A stretch of 16,427 bases of DNA, taken from assembly GCA_964651445.1 (NCBI GenBank), contig CAZYYW010000045.1, positions 1 to 16,427 of the forward strand, in the 5' to 3' direction. Position 1 is the first letter of the stretch; the number at the start of each line of letters is the position of its first letter. Of the stretch, positions 14,301 to 16,427 are shown in pieces. The position numbers and the translations under genes are program-made. Below the pieces are notes generated by a model. The model saw nothing but the letters and a program-made list of their open reading frames with translations. It ran no database searches and was not told the DNA's origin. This stretch comes from GCA-2746365 sp964651445. Lineage in GTDB: Bacteria > Pseudomonadota > Gammaproteobacteria > SZUA-229.

Positions 14301-16146
14301 TCTGAATGCCGCAGACGCAACAGCCGATGAAGACGGTGATGGCATTTCTAATCTGGATGAATTCCTTGCCAGTACAGCGCCAGATACTGATAGCGTCGGT
14401 CCTATAGTTACCGCGCCGACAGATATTACGGTGAACGCCACTGGGCTTTTGACAGTGGTAGCATTGGGTGAAGTTTCTGGCAATGATGGTGATGAAGGTG
14501 GGGTGACTTTGTTTAAGGCTGCCGTTAACCTGACGACGACTGAACTGGCCGCACTGGATAACCCTGCAACCGGTTGTACGGTGCTATCGAATTATGAAAC
14601 AGACCTCGAGCCCTTTCGTCCAGGCAAACATATAGTCACCTGGGCGACCTGTGATAGCGTCGGTAACTCTGGACGCGATAATCAGACGGTGAATGTAAAA
14701 CCACTGGTGAGCATTAACGCTGGTCAATCCGTCGGCGAAGGTCAGCCAGTAACCATTAGCGTGGTGTTGAATGGTGATGCCATCGCCTACCCGGCGACTG
14801 TCGATTACACGGTAACGGGTACGGCGCTCGCCTTTGATGATCACGATGCGGTGGCGACCACCGTTAGCTTTAATGCACCGGGTGAAATTGCTGTGATTAG
14901 TTTTAATACGCTGGCTGATGCTGTCAGCGAAAGTAATGAAACGGTGGTAATTACCTTGCACACCCCGGTGAACGTGGCATTGAGTAACAGTAAATCACAT
15001 ACTGTAACGATTACCGAAGCCAATATCGCACCAAAGGCAGTATTGCTTGTGACTCAGCCGACTGCAGCATTGGATATTAATAAAGGCAATACTTTGTACC
15101 TCAGTGATGGCATCGCAACGGTTGTTGCCAACGCCAGTGACGGTAATGGAGATACTCTGAACTATGACTGGAGCGCTTCCGATGCCAACCTACTAGCAGC
15201 GGCAACGATTAGCAATGGACAGATTGATTTTGATCCCGCGGCATTAGTGCTTGATCGTTTCTACAAAGTGTCTGTGGCTGTAAGTGATGGTCAAGTTTCG
15301 ATTACGGTTGATCGACTGTTGTTGGTTAAAGCAACAGAAACGAATAGTTGGCTAATCGGACAAGACGATGATGGCGATGGCAGAGATAACCTTAGCGAAG
15401 GTTACGGTGATGAAGATGGCGATGGTATTCCCAACTATCTCGATGATCTTTCGACACCGGCGAACGCGATAGAAACGCATACCGTAAATTTAGAAACCAG
15501 TGTTCTACTGGAGACCAATCCGGGTTTACGCATCGCCTTAGGTGAAACGGCTGTTGCCGCCAGCGCCAGCGGGGTATTAATCAGCCTGCAAAATATTGTT
15601 GAACACGGCGGGGCAGGTGGCAGTGCGGTATCCAATGCGGCTACAGAATACACTCATCTCAGTGGTTTAATGAACTTTGAAATCTCCGGGCTGAACGAAA
15701 GTATTGTGTCGGTAAATGTTGTTATACCTTTGCAATCAGCGATTCAGGTGGACGCGGTGTACCGTAAATACAATAGCAGCGGTTGGTTCGATTTTGTGAT
15801 TGATGACCTGAATCAGTTACACAGTGCAGATGGCAGTGATGGCACCTGTCCGCAACCGGGCAGTAAACTTTACTCTGTTGGATTAACAGTGGGGCATCAG
15901 TGTTTGCAGTTAACCATTCAGGACGGCGGCGCAAATGATGCCGATGGCATGCGCAACTTTGTTGTGAAAGACCCCGGCGGCCTGGCGCTGGCACCAAAAC
16001 AAGAAGCCGTTGCGGATACGGCTGCCGCTCAGGCTAATGGCAGAATTGGTTCAATAAGTTTGTGGTTTATGCTAACGCTGTTAGCGGCGCTAATGGCAAT
16101 TTGGCGCATGCGTGTGTTGCAAAATGTACAAGTTAGGCGTAAATGA
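11380..16146 (+). CDS. Giant exported surface protein: c-type haem domain, tandem adhesin-like repeats, calcium segments, choice-of-anchor U
   Basis: This 1588-residue protein has a signal peptide (about 1-30, LLLGLLSLSANLQA). Residues 31-130 look like a mono-haem cytochrome c domain: C49-N-E-C52-H53, GYMPMDPN with a possible axial Met at 97 or 99, and GERAIVADWLNDGAP. A fibronectin-III-like domain (about 138-236) follows, then cadherin/VCBS-like repeats to about 880 (HVNDAPLAVAD, PVNDAP junctions). Next is a thrombospondin type-3 calcium segment (about 883-1002: DTDSDGVADYSDNCP, DACDEDADGDG, DEDGDGISNLDE). A HYR-like stretch (1005-1107), a Calx-beta-like domain (1108-1213) and a PKD/cadherin-like domain (1217-1316) come next. 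DDDGDGRDNLSE/DEDGDGIPNYLDD (1329-1356) leads into a choice-of-anchor U domain (about 1385-1537: AVYRKYNSSGW, CLQLTIQDGGANDADG). The end is a hydrophobic helix with basic tail (GSISLWFMLTLLAALMAIWRMR), probably a C-terminal sorting or anchor signal. A likely role is calcium-stabilised adhesion; the haem role is unknown. Confidence 0.92.
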   Translation: MKISAEYQIPKGLARCLLLGLLSLSANLQATTFATMTSSIFNSNSSVACNECHLSTLAGVNRHAAPLNSDFDIYLEAATRASTIHDYVSLAAPSGYMPMDPNAVDFTDAANLNAGERAIVADWLNDGAPFAAAAVTTSSAIIITKTSATLRASVNPNTHSATTVPGTAFFNFGLTTSYGSTTPVITGLTGTGSITRSTAISGLNCGTTYHFRGRATNGHSASAVVGSNSSFTTSSCTNPVMAGVSIAVNATNQNAVEDVNADYALTITDDDPGALNWSKTNGNNGGAVTLISPTSTSLNGSATVRYRSAANYFGADTFTVTVTNAVTSTSRTLTFNMTVSDDGSDAPVISGAITMNENEDGVNAADGALTPIAVSVSAVDPDNSPSYHWDVTASNDGAPNFSVATGVNPTLSYTPLANDNGTPADSFTIRVCDGGFAGTGLCDSQIITVNLASQPDTPTAVGEASGIVVLEGEVNALITVIGNDTDPDAGDAAALIPVNVTVTSGNIMAVSVVGQQIQLTHGGAEELSASVTYQVRDAARTSVNTVTAVISITGTDDPPTSSSFTDSSAVDEGTNSAIDVVAQSNDPESASMAVCDTLTAPTSGNATVLRITSGPDIGKVLYTHNGSDVAGGGETDTFTYQVNDANDPSCASGNNSSFATVTVNLTHVNDAPLAVADAIIVAEGATVTGLLGGNSSVLQNDTDEENGTGIGFTVNGNSAPGFNTAFSLNSDGTFSYSHDGSENFSTGFSYTVNDGDDDSASPATVSITVTPVNDAPGISTTVPTPAMVFTEQVAANIYQVSQSDVDDVAFTYSLGVTGLAGDTPAGDMTVSAGGLISWTPPRSGNFMQATAMVTVTVSDVDASTAGANIQSDVQMFSVSTSPLDTDSDGVADYSDNCPNIANAGQQDLDNDTVRLLPQTDPSGLPADGDVDPTATDVANVLSESYLKGGDACDEDADGDGMSNIFENMFAFLNPLNAADATADEDGDGISNLDEFLASTAPDTDSVGPIVTAPTDITVNATGLLTVVALGEVSGNDGDEGGVTLFKAAVNLTTTELAALDNPATGCTVLSNYETDLEPFRPGKHIVTWATCDSVGNSGRDNQTVNVKPLVSINAGQSVGEGQPVTISVVLNGDAIAYPATVDYTVTGTALAFDDHDAVATTVSFNAPGEIAVISFNTLADAVSESNETVVITLHTPVNVALSNSKSHTVTITEANIAPKAVLLVTQPTAALDINKGNTLYLSDGIATVVANASDGNGDTLNYDWSASDANLLAAATISNGQIDFDPAALVLDRFYKVSVAVSDGQVSITVDRLLLVKATETNSWLIGQDDDGDGRDNLSEGYGDEDGDGIPNYLDDLSTPANAIETHTVNLETSVLLETNPGLRIALGETAVAASASGVLISLQNIVEHGGAGGSAVSNAATEYTHLSGLMNFEISGLNESIVSVNVVIPLQSAIQVDAVYRKYNSSGWFDFVIDDLNQLHSADGSDGTCPQPGSKLYSVGLTVGHQCLQLTIQDGGANDADGMRNFVVKDPGGLALAPKQEAVADTAAAQANGRIGSISLWFMLTLLAALMAIWRMRVLQNVQVRRK

Positions 16147-16184
16147 TATGTTTTAAATCTTTAATAAAAATTTCTTTGTCTTTT

Positions 16185-16283
16185 TTATTCAAATCTCATA
16201 TTAAACTGCCAACTGGACGAGTTGTTCGGCTTCAAAACAATGGTTGAAAAACCGGTTTGTTGATTGATGCTGGTTTCGACCAT
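16185..16283 (-). pseudogene. Possible truncated remnant of a DUF2244 membrane protein
   Basis: On the minus strand, ATG at 16283 opens a 32-residue frame beginning MVETSINQQTGFSTIVLKPN and continuing NSSSWQFNMRF before TAA at 16185. The stretch resembles the N-terminus of DUF2244 proteins, which I remember as '...IVLxPNRSLSW...'. The two membrane helices expected next are absent, and all three frames downstream stop within a few codons. If the match is real, the gene was cut off next to the 3' end of the giant surface-protein gene. The upstream ribosome site is poor. The rest of 16147-16427 shows only AT-rich sequence and a short open frame running off the edge (16267 onward, plus strand), which I do not call. 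Confidence 0.25.
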
Positions 16284-16427
16284 AATGAAAAAACTGCTAT
16301 TGCAGAAACAGAATTTTAGTATAGCACCACTGATAGTGAATCTTGTTAGACAAAAGTCAGCGGGAGGATCGCTTTTGACACTTAACGGACGTCTGGGAAA
16401 CAACGTCCTTCGTAGTTCGTTGTTTGT

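Noticed and set aside
13952..14305. 117-residue plus-strand frame inside the giant gene
   Set aside because: It is the +1 frame of aspartate- and glycine-rich repeat DNA, with methionine-rich low-complexity sequence and no independent start signal.
16267..16427. Plus-strand open frame running off the window edge
   Set aside because: It has about 53 residues, no recognised motif, no ribosome site and no sign of a promoter, and it overlaps the DUF2244-like fragment; too little to call.

Overview
The window looks like chromosomal DNA of a Gram-negative, probably marine or environmental gammaproteobacterium. The evidence is a fabA-fabB unsaturated fatty acid operon, RNase D, an MlaC-type periplasmic lipid-binding protein, small DUF3301 and DUF4426 proteins, a perfect CRP-type operator, and a giant exported protein ending in a choice-of-anchor U / C-terminal sorting region. 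I cannot place it at genus level. Two runs of exactly 100 N (5101-5200 and 7732-7831) look like scaffold placeholders, so distances across them are not reliable.

Left part (1-9455 and on to 11068), almost all on the minus strand: a PLP enzyme of the ACC deaminase / D-cysteine desulfhydrase family sits directly behind an unknown exported protein with a BamE/SmpA-like C-terminal module. Next is fabB behind fabA, 13 bases apart. Divergent from fabA is the only plus-strand gene of this part, a small DUF3301 membrane protein. A DUF4426 exported protein follows with its own Rho-independent terminator. The 466-base gap 4476-4941 has no credible gene but holds a palindrome, a CCCTAAT-type hairpin and a 215-bp nested inverted-repeat element built on CACAGAG heptamers with period 9. 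Then come rnd (interrupted by a gap), a TerB-like protein, a membrane-anchored glutaredoxin-like protein (these last two nearly abut), and an orphan mlaC-like gene whose stop codon lies inside a second CCCTAAT-type inverted repeat.

Centre (7885-11068, minus strand): a small exported cysteine-containing protein of unknown function, a two-gene ion-driven motor pair (MotA/TolQ/ExbB-like stator with four membrane helices, and an ExbD/MotB-like partner with a channel aspartate, a roughly 155-residue coiled coil and a small ExbD-like periplasmic domain), and a putative Fe(II)/2-oxoglutarate oxygenase. The motor pair has no TonB, TolA, flagellar or Zorya partner genes here, and its periplasmic partner is unusual. 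It is the strongest candidate for an undescribed system.

Right part (11380-16146, plus strand): a 1588-residue exported surface protein. It carries an N-terminal c-type haem motif (CNECH), then fibronectin/cadherin-like repeats, a thrombospondin type-3 calcium segment split by an insertion, a Calx-beta-like domain, more calcium-binding aspartate loops, a choice-of-anchor U domain and a terminal hydrophobic anchor. It is divergent from the oxygenase gene across a 311-base AT-rich region with a perfect TGTGA-N6-TCACA CRP site and a second palindrome. Beyond it lies about 280 bases with no complete gene, where a minus-strand fragment resembles the start of a DUF2244 protein.
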